A stretch of 64,000 bases of DNA from Sipunculus nudus. Its lineage: Eukaryota > Annelida > Sipuncula > Golfingiida > Sipunculidae. Below, in pieces: positions 1-11,252 of the stretch (positions within the stretch are counted from its first letter, which is position 1; every line of letters starts with the position of its first letter). The DNA lies in contig CM049318.1 in the NCBI GenBank assembly GCA_026874595.1, forward strand, positions 17,906,241 to 17,970,240, in the 5' to 3' direction. A program made the position numbers and the translations under genes. Below the pieces are notes generated by a model, which was not told the DNA's origin, did no database searches, and was given only the letters and a program-made list of their open reading frames with translations.

Positions 1-1277
1 CTTTTAGACTCACTGTTTTAATTTTGACAAATTAAGTTAGTATTTATTTGTGAACGTGGTATTAATAAATACTCGTTATTTGACTTTGTTTTTATAGCAA
101 AATTGGGGCACAATTTGAAAGAGCTTTATACATTTGATATTAAACATTTGACATGAAACACAGTATATGGATAAAAGAAGTTGACTTGCCCATCTGATTA
201 TACCTATGATGTTTTTTTAAATGAAAATACTGTCAGTGACCCCTAGACAGGGGTGCTTTTTATTTTACAAATGAAGTAAAGAATCACCCAGTAATCAATA
301 AATTCTATAGCCTTATGAGCCAGTGCTCTCTACTGAATTTAAACCAAATCAAGTTTAAAAATGTTTTCCTATTTACATCCTAAACTACTCTATCTTAACC
401 TTTAGGAGAGCAGTCTGGATGGCATTACTACATTTAATATTTCAATTTATGTAATACATGTCTAATATATTTAGTGCGAGCCCATACACTAAAGACTGTG
501 GTAAAAATATTCCTGAAAGTTACGTTCCAAGTGAACAGCATTAAATATTCAATCTTATAATCCCATGGAATCTATTCGTTAAATTACAAAAAAAAGATCT
601 ACTTCGTAAATAAATACATGATGAATTAGATTTTCATCTGTATTCTATGCATTAGTTTGAAAAATTTATTCATAATTGGTATGAAGACTGACACAAATGT
701 ACATGATGACCACTTCCTGTCAAATGATCAAATTGTAATTTTCTGACTATGATTGCTGTCCAAGTTAGTGTCAAGAGTTTACACACACTGTTCATTGCTG
801 ATGTTACCCTGACAATAGAATTTGTTATTTTCTATAATAACTATAAATCCCAGATAAATATTTTCATTGTTTTCTGTTTTGGTTAACTTTTACATATTAT
901 AGTTCATCTAATATCATGAGAGCATGAATATATAATTATTCAGAAGACACCAGTGTCAGTGATACCCCTCGAACACAAAGGACCTGAACACCTACCTGCT
1001 ATGTTACTTTTTTTTCAATTTGAATTAACCGAGATACAGGTGCACTTAACGGCAGTCCATCCATGTACACGATCTCTCTCATTATATCTTAATTCTACCG
1101 TTAAAGAAATGATAATAATAATAATTACAAAATGCCACGGCCATGGACGGCCACCAAACTAATTACAATCAATGTCAATGATATAAATATTAATAATCTG
1201 ATAATAACATGACTGAGTCCGACGGCAAGGTCCAGAGACGTACTATATGATAACCTGATCATAACAATACACAAATT
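1..1277. other. Intergenic, no feature seen
   Basis: AT-rich non-coding DNA. Short open frames show no domain or codon pattern. Confidence 0.6.
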
Positions 1278-1733
1278 AAGTTGCTTTTGGTTTTACCTCG
1301 GTCACGACAAACTGATACAGAACTATCATTAAATTAAATGTTGGTTCAATTTATACATCAAAAGGAGATTAAAGGTATTATAGTAATGAACTGTTAAGGT
1401 TACCAGGAGTGACAATAAATATTTACTCAGAAATCGTCACGTTTTACCTTAACACTTGTCACAGGTTGCAACTAAATAGTTGACCGGGATGAGATGGGCG
1501 ATAATAAGTTGCTTTTGGTTTTACCTCGGTCACGACAAACTGATACAGAACTATCATTATATTAAATGTTGGTTCAATTTATACATCAAAAGGAGATTAA
1601 AGGTGTTATAGTAATGAACTGTTAAGGTTACCAGGAGTGACAATACATATTTACTAAGAAATCGTCACATTTTACCTTAACACTTGTCACAGGTTGCAAC
1701 TATATAGTTGACCGGGATGAGATGAGCGATAAT
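1278..1733. repeat. 228-bp tandem duplication, two copies
   Basis: The block starting AAGTTGCTTTTGG at 1278 recurs at 1506 with few substitutions and no large indel. It is a recent direct duplication of non-coding sequence. Confidence 0.85.
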
Positions 1734-1895
1734 AAGTCCAAATATGGAATTATGAAGCGCCACCTTACGTCAATAAAACATAATAAAGTCCAGAGAAAAA
1801 GAGTCACATGAGCGCCATCTGTCTTCAGTATCCGGCGTTAACAGTTGCCATCCATCGTCGAAGTGCGCCTTGCCGCGTGCCACGTGGGGTCCGCA

Positions 1896-2792
1896 TCAAC
1901 TCTTGATCGGTACTTGTTGACCTTCTATTATGAGGCGCCCTCGCCAGAACCGAACTTCCAAATGGTCTTTGTAGGCTCTTTTCATCTGGGGCAATGCTTT
2001 CTTTTTCAGCTCAAAGTCCTCCATCGTCAGGTCTTCTATTATTGCAGGTGAAGTTTTCCCGCCTTGCTTGTTCAGCGATGTCTTCGCATTTCTGAGTATT
2101 TTATTTCTCACCTGTCATGAGAAGCATCTAAATATTAAATGTCTTTCTTTTTCAGAGTTACGTTTTCCGGTTCTGTGTGCCATTTCTATGACTTATTTTG
2201 CCTCGGTTACATTGCACTCCGCTCCGAGTAATTTCATTTCAGACACAATTTTAGCCACTATTGCAACACAGTCCTCCTTCTTTTGCTCAGGTATGCCAAC
2301 TAGCCTCAAATTAAATTCCCTCGTATATCTTTCTGTGTCCAAGATCCTGTTGGTCAAAATATCAATTCTTTCATTAAGTTTTCTCTGAGTCGCTCTCAGT
2401 TCATCATTCTCTTTCTGTAATTGTTCATTTGTTTGCTTTATCTCGTCCATCTTTTCACAGTTGGCGTCATACTGAGTTTGAATAAACTGCACTCTGTTTG
2501 TGAGTTCGGTTATCTTACACCCCTGTTCTTTCGTTTCTGTTTTAACTGTCTCAAGTTTGCCTTCCAGTCTATTTATATCACTCTGAAGCGCTCTTTTACG
2601 GTCCTCTATAGCTTTATGCATTTCACGTTCTAAACCTGTGAAGTGTTTTTCAAGACTCGACTCACATAATTCCTGTGCTCTGGCCGGCATGTCTTGTCCG
2701 TCTGCTGTCTGTTGTTCTTTCTGTTGACCTTCGGCAAGGTATTTATCCATGCAGCTTTGTGATTTAGAACCTGCTCTCCTTGTTCTAACCAT
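1896..2792 (-). pseudogene. L1-like LINE ORF1 relic
   Basis: One frame runs from an ATG at 2792 with two internal nonsense codons (TAA at 2193-2195 and TGA at 2115-2117). It has a basic start (MVRTRRAG), a long coiled coil, then NLRLVGIPE and, after the stops, FWRGRLIIEGQQVP. These are typical of the L1-type ORF1 RRM and C-terminal RNA-binding domains. Full length would be about 299 codons. ORF1 proteins coat LINE RNA. No ORF2 follows in this window on this strand. Confidence 0.8.
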
Positions 2793-2810
2793 CAGGTATA
2801 AATAATATTC

Positions 2811-4914
2811 CAGTCTGGTACAGTTATTTTTAGTTATATATCCCGTTTATGGGTGATTCTTTCAAATTTTGTTAGCAAATGAGGAGCACGCCAAAATCAC
2901 GTGTATCCTAAATTATTTTGTTTAGTACAACCTGCCGATATCGTTTGATATTTCACAACCTATCCAATTTTAATATCACGTTATTATTTATGACTTTGGC
3001 TGTTACACGATAAGCATATATCATGTTAAAACTTATTTAATGATTACACTAAAACCGATGGTAGAATGTTCATATGCTGCTTTGCATTCAGGTTTATTAT
3101 TACCCAATGCAATATGTAAATTTCAATCATGCATTAAATGTCCTCTTTACGATGTTCTGTGGACCTGCTTTAATATACACTTACATACCTTGCAATGATA
3201 TTTTCGATGAATGGATTCCTTATGATTATATGCTCTAACACATTTATTTGTTCCCAGACATTCATCCGCCTTTACGACTATGGATGTGTTGCTGGCGATA
3301 TGTTGGATTGAAACTATTATTACAGGATAGCAACACCACCGTCAGGCCTATTTGCCTGTATGTCCCAACTTTTGTGCCTGCCTATTTCTTCTGTATATCT
3401 CTAATGGTGACAATTATAGAGACCTCTGAAATCATGCTCATGTCTTTTATGTATTCTTATTAGAGCCCACTTTAAAGCCGTACTTTGAGCGGCTTCTTTG
3501 TGAAGTCCAGTTTGTGTTTTTTGCATGCCCTTGTCTAATCTAAAAAAATCATAGTAATGGTGGCACCCCTTATGTTGCATGTATATGTCCAAGTGTACAC
3601 TTAATCTCTTGATAAAAGATGTACACTTAATAATGAAATTTTAAATTAACAATATGGTTTTGTTATATATAGTAAAATGGTAATTTCATAGCATACCACT
3701 GGTTTATTCAACAACTAACAAAATATGTACTTATCACATTTTACTTTCTTTTTAATATGATGAAATGATATATGTTCACTTAGAAGTGATACTCTACCAG
3801 AAAACAGGGTGTAGTACGTTTGTCAATAAAACGTTTAATAACAATGGGTAATTTATCAGAAAATTTAGTGTATAACTGTCCAGATATGAATCATCATCGT
3901 ACAATAAAATAATACTTACCTATACAGTTTATATATGATAGAAATCAAGGATTTATAAGACATCTAACCGCCAGAGGGCATTGCTTGTATGTGTGCGAAC
4001 CAAAACGTTTCCACTATACTAAAAAACTAAATGTAAGATTTTATATGAAAGCATACAATAAGAGCTTTAAATTATAATATATGTTTTAGATCATAGGAAA
4101 CTGATAGTCATTTGTTACGAAGTTTACATTCATATATTCAGTTTGTACACCAATCTAAAAATGCATTTGTCTACCATAGTAAGCACATTAACAATGCTTG
4201 ATTTTGATTTGCACGCTTCATGGTCTGATTGAATCAGCCGTTCTAGGCGTCATGCTTGGATTGATCCGTAAATACATATGCTGCAAATTACCTATCGTGT
4301 AGTAAAAGAAATGAGGCACCGAGTCCTTTGCTCCTCTAGAGCCTGACACTAAGATACAACGCTAGTCTTGGTATCGTAAGACTAGGTGTACAGTGTGTAA
4401 GTAAGCGGCTAGACATTTTACCCACATAAGAAATTTAGAAAAGTAAAATCCATTTCGTTTTTATATTTAAATATTTTGCTAATATTTGTAATTTAATTAT
4501 AGTACTGTTATATTCACATCATATGTTTTAATTGATAGCTTCATATTTTGCTTCCCATGTATATTTTCCCGAATATATGATAAAACGTTGCTTTACTCTT
4601 CTCTCCATTGTCAGATCTGCAGAATTTTGGCCCAACAAAATTTTTGGAATGTATTTTTTCCTTATTTTTAGTTTTGGGTATCTCTTTTTATTTCCGCAGG
4701 GTAAGATGAGATGCCTCTTGTCTTTCCCAATCGCAAATATGCCCCTGAAATGTTGCACTTACATATTTTAAACTATATTGACAAGTAGCGTTTCTTTGGT
4801 CCTACTGGTCATTTAACCTTGGCAACAATATTCGTGCTGAACATGCGGCAGTCTTTTCATGGTCTGATTTAATGAAAATCCCTAAAAAGATTAATTTATT
4901 TAAATGAATATGCA
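2811..4914. other. Non-coding gap, nothing recognised
   Basis: AT-rich sequence without a module exon or a convincing ORF. It separates the LINE relic from the gene-segment duplicate. Confidence 0.5.
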
Positions 4915-5141
4915 GGCTATTACATATACTTATTATTATCCTCATTTTGTTATCGATGACTGACACATATAACGTCAACTACATTCTGACAAATATCCAT
5001 ATACACATCTAGATCACAATTACTGCCACATTCGATCATGCATTACACCACTAGGCTATATATTTCTCCAAAGTTTCTTACATAAGACCGGGTGATATTA
5101 TAATCACATTTTGGTAATAATTATAAAATTGTGCGAACAAC

Positions 5142-5282
5142 CTTGTGTGAATATAATGTGTTTCTTGCATTTCCTTGTTTGAGAGCGAGTTCCCATGCAG
5201 CCTCTTATACCACATTTCCTCTCACGTCTCTGTACTTCAGTGCAATCTGGCTTACATAGACCCCACTCTCCTCAGGGTTCAT
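5142..5282 (-). pseudogene. Copy of exon 38 with a nonsense codon
   Basis: The first Trp codon is TGA. A 15-base deletion, flanked by GCAT direct repeats in the source, removes the last cysteine region. Confidence 0.82.
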
Positions 5283-5696
5283 CTGTGTAATCATTCATTA
5301 TTAATGATAAAACTTTTGCAATTTTACATTCAAGTTAATTGTACTGCACGAACACGACTAGAAACGAATGGTTCGATGTACTGCCATATGAACGAAAGAT
5401 ACAGATCGCGGATTTACATGAGCAAAAATGTTATAATTAGGGGTTATATAATTGTATCAATCATTATGATCCATTATACAACTCACCGATGAAAATTCAT
5501 ATAAGACAGTGGTCAATAAAATGCAGAAACACTGTTTTGTTATTTTCTAAGATCAATGCAATGGTTATTCTACATATAAAAGATCTGTAATGTAATGCGC
5601 AATCATAGCATACATTAAGGCTCTGTTCGAGCTTTTGGAGTTGGTTTATTACTCCTCTGAGTCCTATCCAGTGAAAAAACGGCTCCAATGCATTAC

Positions 5697-5759
5697 CTTC
5701 CAACCGCCTGCTCAGCAAACATGATTCATCTGTACATCTGCGACTCCTGCTCTTTTTCA
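5697..5759 (-). pseudogene. Copy of the 63-nt cassette, frame intact
   Basis: It has the same 63-nt length, acceptor and donor positions as 19455-19517 and no stop or indel, unlike its neighbours. SRSRRCT is kept; the last third differs. Confidence 0.45.
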
Positions 5760-6047
5760 CTTGATCGTATAAATTCGTATATAATAAATAGGGAAATGTT
5801 TTTAATATAAATGTTAAAATAAGTGCTTATTGTATTTTATATTCCGTTTTATGCTGATAGAGAATGAGTGCGATTTCGAGGACACTTATTTAACATCTCT
5901 TGAAAAATGTTATAAGTGTGAAGATTATGCTTCAGGAGAACAGTCTTCCATATTTTTTTCAAATGTTATAATCGCTTGAGTGCAATTTAAATTTTCCTTC
6001 ACCTTATTACAAGAAGTAAACTTCTAAAGAGTTCTGCGCAAACTCAC

Positions 6048-6191
6048 CTAGACAGGTATGAGCATTGCATATATATGTTTGCCTTGTCTGTCCAATACGA
6101 GTATTGCAGTTCATACATCGGCGTGTTCTTCCAGATATTCAACCTCCACATGACAAGCTGCAGTATGACCAACGGCTCCACCTACCCCAAC
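6048..6191 (-). pseudogene. Copy of exon 37 with a nonsense codon
   Basis: It is 144 nt as in the source and both splice sites are kept, but a glycine codon in CGGG is TGA. The terminal CP is CL. Confidence 0.82.
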
Positions 6192-6353
6192 CTAAAGAAA
6201 CGGAAATATTATATGTGGTATATCAATATACACGTATATTTTTTACAATTATGGTGACAAATGGGTATTACTTAATTAGAGAATCATATCATATCCATTC
6301 CATCTGGTGAGGGAGGATTGCGCTTATACACAAAAGTAATGTGTGATAATTAC

Positions 6354-6511
6354 TCCGATACTCCTTCACGATACATGGGCCGTCTTCATACAAGTGGTAT
6401 GGACAATCTGTAATTTGTGGTAAGAACATTCCATGGCATTCGAGCAATCTCGAGTTCTGAATCTGCTTCCTACGCCACAGGAAGCCGTACACCTTGTCAA
6501 AGTTATCCATG
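6354..6511 (-). pseudogene. Chimeric exon: 5' part of 34 joined to 3' part of 36
   Basis: Bases from about 6413 to 6511 match exon 34 (21326-21412). Bases 6354 to about 6412 match the 3' part of exon 36 (20112-20170). Everything between, including exon 35, is gone. The junction is out of frame, the acceptor AG reads GG, and one cysteine codon near the donor is now Tyr. Confidence 0.8.
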
Positions 6512-8007
6512 CCATATATTATATCACAACTTAATATATAAATAATTATAAAGGTACCTAAGCCTATATTATAGGCAGATACATTATTCACACTCATGAA
6601 AAATAAGAAATAATTTATACTAAAATTTGCTTAAATTTTAAATTGTATCATGTATTTAGTGTTAGCTGACAAACAGGACCTGTAACATTATAGGCTGTTA
6701 CATTTTTGATAATGGTTACATTTTAAAAGAGCTACTTGCTGAGCTGAAAACTACAACATGACCAAGCCTTTTAAGTATTTAAACATACATTAAATTTGTC
6801 AATAAATCAATTTATCATGCTAACATGGTAAACCTGGACAAGGATACAGCCAAACTTGGTATCTACGATAAACATACGTCAATAAAAAATAAAAATAAAA
6901 ATGATATAATTAATCAGCTCATCAATCAATACCTTTTGGTCCAATTTATTATTCAGAAACGCAGAAATATTTTAGATTATAAGAAAGAACTTCAATAAAA
7001 TTGTAACATGCACAATATCTGATAATTTATTTAATCTTATTTATTTAAATAAATACAAAATTAGAAGAAATTGCAGGTGGAACCAGGGCCTACAAAGACA
7101 TTGTTAACAATATTCAAGGATATATTTATGTACACATGTTTCAGAAACTTTCAAAATATGTTACAGATAGTGCAAATTTGTATTTAGACTATTTGTATAA
7201 TTATATTAAATGTTCTCCTGATTTGCTTAATGACGGAAAGATGATTGGTAAATAGTACTTGCGCACAAATCTATTTAACCTAATATCCAAGCCTAAAAAT
7301 CAAAGTGAACAATAAAATCCTTTTCATGACGGTCAAATGGCTGTCTCTAAAGTTATCCAAAATCTGCTTCAAACGAAGAAGGTAGAGACTGTCCAACATA
7401 CTAAAACTAGCTTCTATGGTTCAGCGATATAGCACCCGATACCAAGGGTGAGCGCTCTGCAGGCTTAATGCGAAGACCGTGCCCAACGGGTGTGTTCTAC
7501 TCTTAAAACGAGTGTGCCAATGATGGATATCCGCGATAATGAACCTTCATTTTCCGTATGACCTAGCAACCTTACTTAAAAGTTTCTCCATTTTGTTCTC
7601 GAATCTACATGTTGTCCGAAGAACCGGTGCTACGTATGCACTCTAGTTATGATTTGGCTACATGTATAGACAGTAGATGAGGTGAAGTAAATTGATCAAC
7701 CAAAATACTTGGATAATTATAATTTTATGCAAATGAGATATGTAATTATTATTTTGTAATCTAATGGAAAATATGTGCACAACAGAATAGACTCTCAGTC
7801 ATTTTAATTCTTAAATCACATTGTTCGCTACATAGCCGGAATGACAAAGGTTGACACGTATATTTCTGAGGACCTGTCTGGATTTTAGAACAGAATGTTC
7901 CAAATGTGGCGGTTTCGGTTATCGCACTGTTGACAAATGACTGGCCGACCGGACGGAGGGATTATGGACAAAGGCCCATCACCGACTTAAACGTCACATA
8001 TAATAAA

Positions 8008-8113
8008 CGTTTCTTCGCTGCTTCTGCCGACGCAAACACTGCCAATGCAAGTGCGAGACCTGTTCTGCTTGTTTTCCTGGGAGGGACACTTCCAAAGACT
8101 CCAGGCGCCCAAA
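8008..8113 (-). pseudogene. Copy of exon 33, frameshifted and 3'-truncated
   Basis: One base is missing in the GTW region, and a deletion of roughly 45 bases removes the 3' end with the CPG and donor. Confidence 0.8.
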
Positions 8114-8398
8114 CTACAGGATCGGTATAGATACTAAGCAAGGGAAGCTCTGAACATTCAATTTACAAGTTTGAAAGGTCGTACATTCGTATCTTTCATT
8201 TTTTAAAAGCATCCTTTTTATTTGTATTATCTGCAACACATGTATCATGAACCAAAACAAACCTGTCACGTAATCACGATCTGTTTAGAGTGTTAATAAC
8301 GATTCATTTGCTATCACGTAAAAAGGCAGATGCGTTATAACAGAAACTGTAATTGCTCAAGCAAATATGAAGCTTTGATGCAGGGAACAACAACCTTC

Positions 8399-8533
8399 CT
8401 GGGCACATTGGCCTGATGCAATTTTTATCCTGTTGGAGACTGTATGGACAGACCGTGCCTGATTCACACAAACGGATCCTTGAACTTGTTCATGTAGCAC
8501 AAGTCACTGTGCATCTTAATCATTGCTGCCATT
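8399..8533 (-). pseudogene. Copy of exon 32, nonsense codons and lost donor
   Basis: It is the same length as its source (135 nt), but the second Trp of WQQW is TGA and a second TGA follows. The donor is GA instead of GC. Confidence 0.83.
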
Positions 8534-8775
8534 CTTAATTATATTAATGAATGCTATGACATACCATATATTTTACTCTGTCTGTGTTAGCAACTGACAT
8601 GTGTTAGTCGAATGATACGCTTGACCGCATATCAAAATACGTGTCTTTTAAAAATGTTACCTCTTGTACGCAAAATTGCAATATGCCACACATCCATTAT
8701 TTACTTTGATTTTCTGAATTCTGATTGACACCAAATGCGTACCATGGCTTGTATATTATGTAAATTAGTCGTTAC

Positions 8776-8904
8776 CTGGACTGTGTGACAGAACAAGGTG
8801 CTCCTTTTTCACTCCTTCCTTTGCCTGAAGCTCCATTGCACATCGTAATACTTTTGTACCTACCGTTATACAGGAGTATATCCATCGACCCCATGTTTCC
8901 CATT
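8776..8904 (-). pseudogene. Copy of exon 31, frameshifted
   Basis: It starts WETWGRW. One base is then lost in the region of INGRY, and the first two cysteines of ICPC are affected. It is 129 nt against 132. Confidence 0.82.
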
Positions 8905-9050
8905 CTGTAAAGAAAACAAGATACTTTATTGATAACAGTAGACAAAATTAGAATTAATCGTCCAACAATAACATTTTAAGATCTATATGATTATCAATAT
9001 TCCCTTTGTATTATGCAGTTTTTAATAATACGAAGGAACCTGCAAGCAGC

Positions 9051-9184
9051 CTGGGCACTCTCCTGAGTTTCAACTTCCATCTTCTAATAAGTGATAGAGA
9101 CAAAGCGTATTTTATGGACCCATTCATAACCTCCGCAGTTTGCCATTCCAACAAGGTGCAGAGCAAGGTGTTCAAGAAAACCGA
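9051..9184 (-). pseudogene. Copy of exon 30 with two nonsense codons
   Basis: The Trp codon of the HSWTPC region reads TGA, and the GSC cysteine codon reads TGA. The splice donor is GC here too (CCAG|GCTGCT), next to a small insertion. Confidence 0.82.
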
Positions 9185-9359
9185 CTTATGATGAGGCGGT
9201 ATTTTAATAATATTTAATAAAGTTCATTACTTAGTTGCACTTGATATCATGTTATTATGAGTTATTCCAGGGAGCTTCATTAGTCCCCCCCCCCCCCCTT
9301 GGATATATAAGTTACATATGAAATGTAACGGCACATGTAAAAATAGTAACACATATCAC

Positions 9360-9402
9360 CTGGGCAAAAACGGTCTTCAAACGTCCGTGTTTGGTACAAG
9401 GA
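9360..9402 (-). pseudogene. Fragment of exon 29 copy
   Basis: Only the 3' third matches exon 29, ending at the CCAG|GTGATA donor. Its 5' part and some intron are deleted, joining it to sequence like 24370 onwards. Confidence 0.75.
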
Positions 9403-9644
9403 TGAACATAAGAGCTAATTACAATAGTGTAATGCTCATTTTACATTTGACATTAATAAATAAAGGGCAAGTTGGAATATGTAAATATTTCCAGATTATC
9501 TCTGTAACACTAACGTTAATTCCTGAAAGAATATAAGCATAAGCCATCATTTAATGATTTACAATAAACCTTTCAATCATCCGCAATTACAAATTCATCA
9601 ACAGAGTAGCAACACAGTTAAAGTATTATAATTTGGGAGATTAC

Positions 9645-9776
9645 CTGTGCACATCGGCAGGCTACAAACCGAGCTCTCCGAGAGGTTGTAGGGGCAGTTT
9701 GTGCCTTGATTGTATGACTGGGACCTCCTTTGTCTTGAGCCAAAGGTGGCAGAACATAAACTCCATGATCCCCATT
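9645..9776 (-). pseudogene. Copy of exon 28, two cysteines lost
   Basis: The frame is still open (WGSWSLCSATFG), but the cysteine of TCG is now Phe and that of RSRSC is Tyr. It is 132 nt against 135 in the source. A free TSR fold is unlikely. Confidence 0.8.
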
Positions 9777-9984
9777 CTAACATGGGAGGTATATCAAAAT
9801 ACGACGGAAGTTAATGTTTGAGTTAAAGTAGATTATTGTCATTTCCTCATATTTATGTTACATCGTTTATATTCTGAATCTATGAATCATTCACCACAAA
9901 ACATGTTTGCATGGAGGCATTTTATAAGGTGTTTGTCATTTGTACACCACGATTGCGAGGTAAACTACTGTGATAGTCACGAAG

Positions 9985-10137
9985 ACAAAGGCTCAGGGGA
10001 AAATTTGGGCCGATCTGGGATTCGAACCCATGTGGGTGGCGCACATGTCCGGCGTTCCAACCGCTTCGCTAGGAAAGCATGCTTGACTAGCGAGACAGAT
10101 CGGTCCGCTTTTATGTCATCCCGTAATACACCGCCTC
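9985..10137 (-). mobile_element. tRNA-derived SINE, copy 1
   Basis: On the minus strand it has an A-box-like TAGCGAAGCGGTTGG and a B box GGTTCGAATCC at tRNA-like spacing, followed by unrelated tail sequence. It is not a clean tRNA cloverleaf. Confidence 0.6.
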
Positions 10138-10249
10138 TTAAGAGCGTTTTGCTATCAGATCAAGACTAATTATCCCAGAAGTCACACTTAGTTGAGCTTT
10201 AAACCTGGGCCACAAAGTTTACCGTCATCCCGGACGAGCCCCCATTTTG

Positions 10250-10405
10250 TTACAAAGACAAGTTGCTCAGAGGAAAACATTTGGCCGATCCGGAATTCGA
10301 ACCAATGTGGGTGGCGCACATGTCCGGCATTCCAACTGCTTCGCTAGAAAAGCATCCTTCACTAGGAAGACAGTTCGGTCCGCTTTTATGTCATCCCGTA
10401 ACAAT
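10250..10405 (-). mobile_element. tRNA-derived SINE, copy 2
   Basis: It matches copy 1 over about 150 bases, with a B box degraded by substitution. The pair may be two insertions or one tandem unit. Confidence 0.6.
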
Positions 10406-11190
10406 ATTTTTTAATAAAATGAAAAAGTAATGGTTGTGCCTCTTTGTATGTTATTCTTGCTCTTGAATACCTCTTATAAGTTTACTGTTATCAGAAAAAT
10501 AAGAGGCAATAATTATTAAGTTATCCAATCACAAATCTGGCAAATGGCATATCTCAAGAATAAAATTAATGTCATAGTTGGTCACACCCTTTTCCTTTGT
10601 TAATAACAAGGTTTATTTGTGTTCGTTTTTCTGAGACATACGGTACTTTACACTTTTTTTTTTTTTTTTTTGCTCTAAGTGGAATACATGCCGTCCTTTG
10701 TCCTGGTAAGAAATGGGAATACATTGTCCTAACCACAGGTAATCCCAGTAACATTTTTTATTCATATCATCTACAAGTAAAGCGTGTGTTCCCACGAAAT
10801 ACCATTGTTACTTCTTATCAAGAGGGTATGCTGTATTACTGTCTCATAGATTTACAACTGTGCCTGCATCTTCCAGAACAGGGATTGATTTCATCGTCAG
10901 ACCACACCAATCCAAGTTTAAAAGATCTTATATAATGTATTTCAATATGATTATTAACTGAAGAAAGTATTAATTAACACTAACAAAAGCTTTCCATGCT
11001 CTGCCATTAATTAAGTATTACGACACCTTCATACTCCGACTGTCATGTTACATAATATGCCAGGTGTCAAATTGACGTGGATGTTCCTCTGTTTCAACAA
11101 CGTGCTCGAGGCGACATATTCACGGTAGCAACGGCAGATAATTACACGCAAATATCTATATATGTGTCACCGTAGATTTCAGCTTATCCC

Positions 11191-11252
<62 letters not shown>

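Larger units (their letters stand above)
4915..9865 (-). pseudogene. Decayed tandem copy of gene segment exons 28-38
   Basis: Both exon and intron sequence here align in order and orientation with 18655-24830. The copy is about 1.2 kb shorter. Exon copies are recognisable for 28, 29 (fragment), 30, 31, 32, 33, a 34/36 chimera, 37, the 63-nt cassette and 38. Most carry stops, frameshifts, truncations or lost splice sites. It lies 3' of the stop codon, so it is not needed by the main transcript. Intron similarity shows a DNA-level segmental duplication, not retroposition. Confidence 0.88.

Noticed and set aside
5142-9776. Further functional exons of the TSP1 gene past the stop codon
   Set aside because: Stops, frameshifts and lost splice sites occur in most copies, and exon 47 ends with a stop upstream of them.
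9985-10405. tRNA genes
   Set aside because: A- and B-box-like words are present, but the arms do not form a convincing cloverleaf and a SINE-like tail follows.
10597-10935. 112-residue plus-strand open frame
   Set aside because: It includes a poly(T)-derived Phe run and no recognisable domain.
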